A DNA stretch of 64,000 bases from JBPCNH01 sp051001455 (GTDB taxonomy: Bacteria > Actinomycetota > CADDZG01 > WHSQ01). Shown here in pieces: positions 63,963 through 64,000 of this stretch (positions are counted from its first letter, which is position 1; every line of letters starts with the position of its first letter). Location: positions 45,970 through 109,969 of the forward strand of contig JBPCNH010000011.1 in the NCBI GenBank assembly GCA_051001455.1, given 5' to 3'. The position numbers were made by a program, and so were the translations under genes. The notes beneath the pieces are model-generated. The model saw only the letters and a list, made by a program, of their open reading frames with translations. It ran no database searches and was not told the DNA's origin.

Positions 63963-64000
63963 ATGAAGACTGCAATCATTGTGCTTGCCCTCTTGTGGGC
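63963..64000 (+). CDS. Start of an exported protein, truncated by the window end
   Basis: ATG 63963 begins MKTAIIVLALLW, a signal-peptide-like start running off the window. An in-frame GTG at 63960 is an alternative. The region between it and the EEP gene is 76 bases with nothing else seen. Confidence 0.35.
   Translation, partial: MKTAIIVLALLW

Overview
The window reads as a chromosomal segment of a high-GC, deep-branching member of the Actinomycetota, probably free-living. The evidence is gene order: tig-clpP-clpX-valS-folC-ndk-mreBCD-mrdA-rodA-rne-rplU-rpmA-obg-proB-proA-nadD-LCP-rsfS, then leuS, comEA-comEC, holA/rpsT and lepA-hemW. GTG starts, 4-base overlaps and GGAGG-type ribosome sites are frequent. 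I cannot name a genus from the sequence alone.

Layout. 1-8.4 kb is metabolic and surface genes: the end of a VKOR-family protein, a GH15 glucoamylase-like enzyme, a DUF3179 lipoprotein, a thioredoxin, a large polytopic membrane protein and a GT2 glycosyltransferase. 8.4-10.5 kb is an AbiE-type toxin/antitoxin island abutting the 3' end of tRNA-Arg; the toxin gene looks frameshifted near its 3' end. 10.5-17.6 kb holds a stand-alone 5'-3' exonuclease, PEBP, GNAT and M20 genes, tRNA-Gly, tRNA-Pro, a DUF3494 (ice-binding-like) protein fused to a class-F-sortase-like domain, and a tiny zinc-ribbon gene. 17.6-44.7 kb is the conserved housekeeping block: protein quality control, valyl-tRNA synthetase, folate, cell shape and elongation, RNase E/G, ribosomal proteins L21 and L27, Obg, proline synthesis, NAD synthesis and ribosome silencing. 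44.7-47.4 kb is a small accessory gap with a nuclease remnant, tRNA-Ala, an HD-GYP response regulator and a lipoprotein. 47.4-60.1 kb is housekeeping again (leuS, competence genes, holA, rpsT, lepA, hemW, LOG, M15 peptidase). 60.1-64.0 kb is accessory: gene debris, then a 946-residue secreted protein with seven four-cysteine repeats and a C-terminal endonuclease/exonuclease/phosphatase domain.

The most unusual items are that repeat-bearing exported nuclease-like protein, the ice-binding/sortase fusion whose expected catalytic Arg is Leu, a 27-bp RNA hairpin with only G-U deviations upstream of tig, an Arg/Gly-rich protein translationally coupled to rsfS, and several unlisted small genes or remnants. 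No CRISPR array, prophage or intact insertion sequence was seen.
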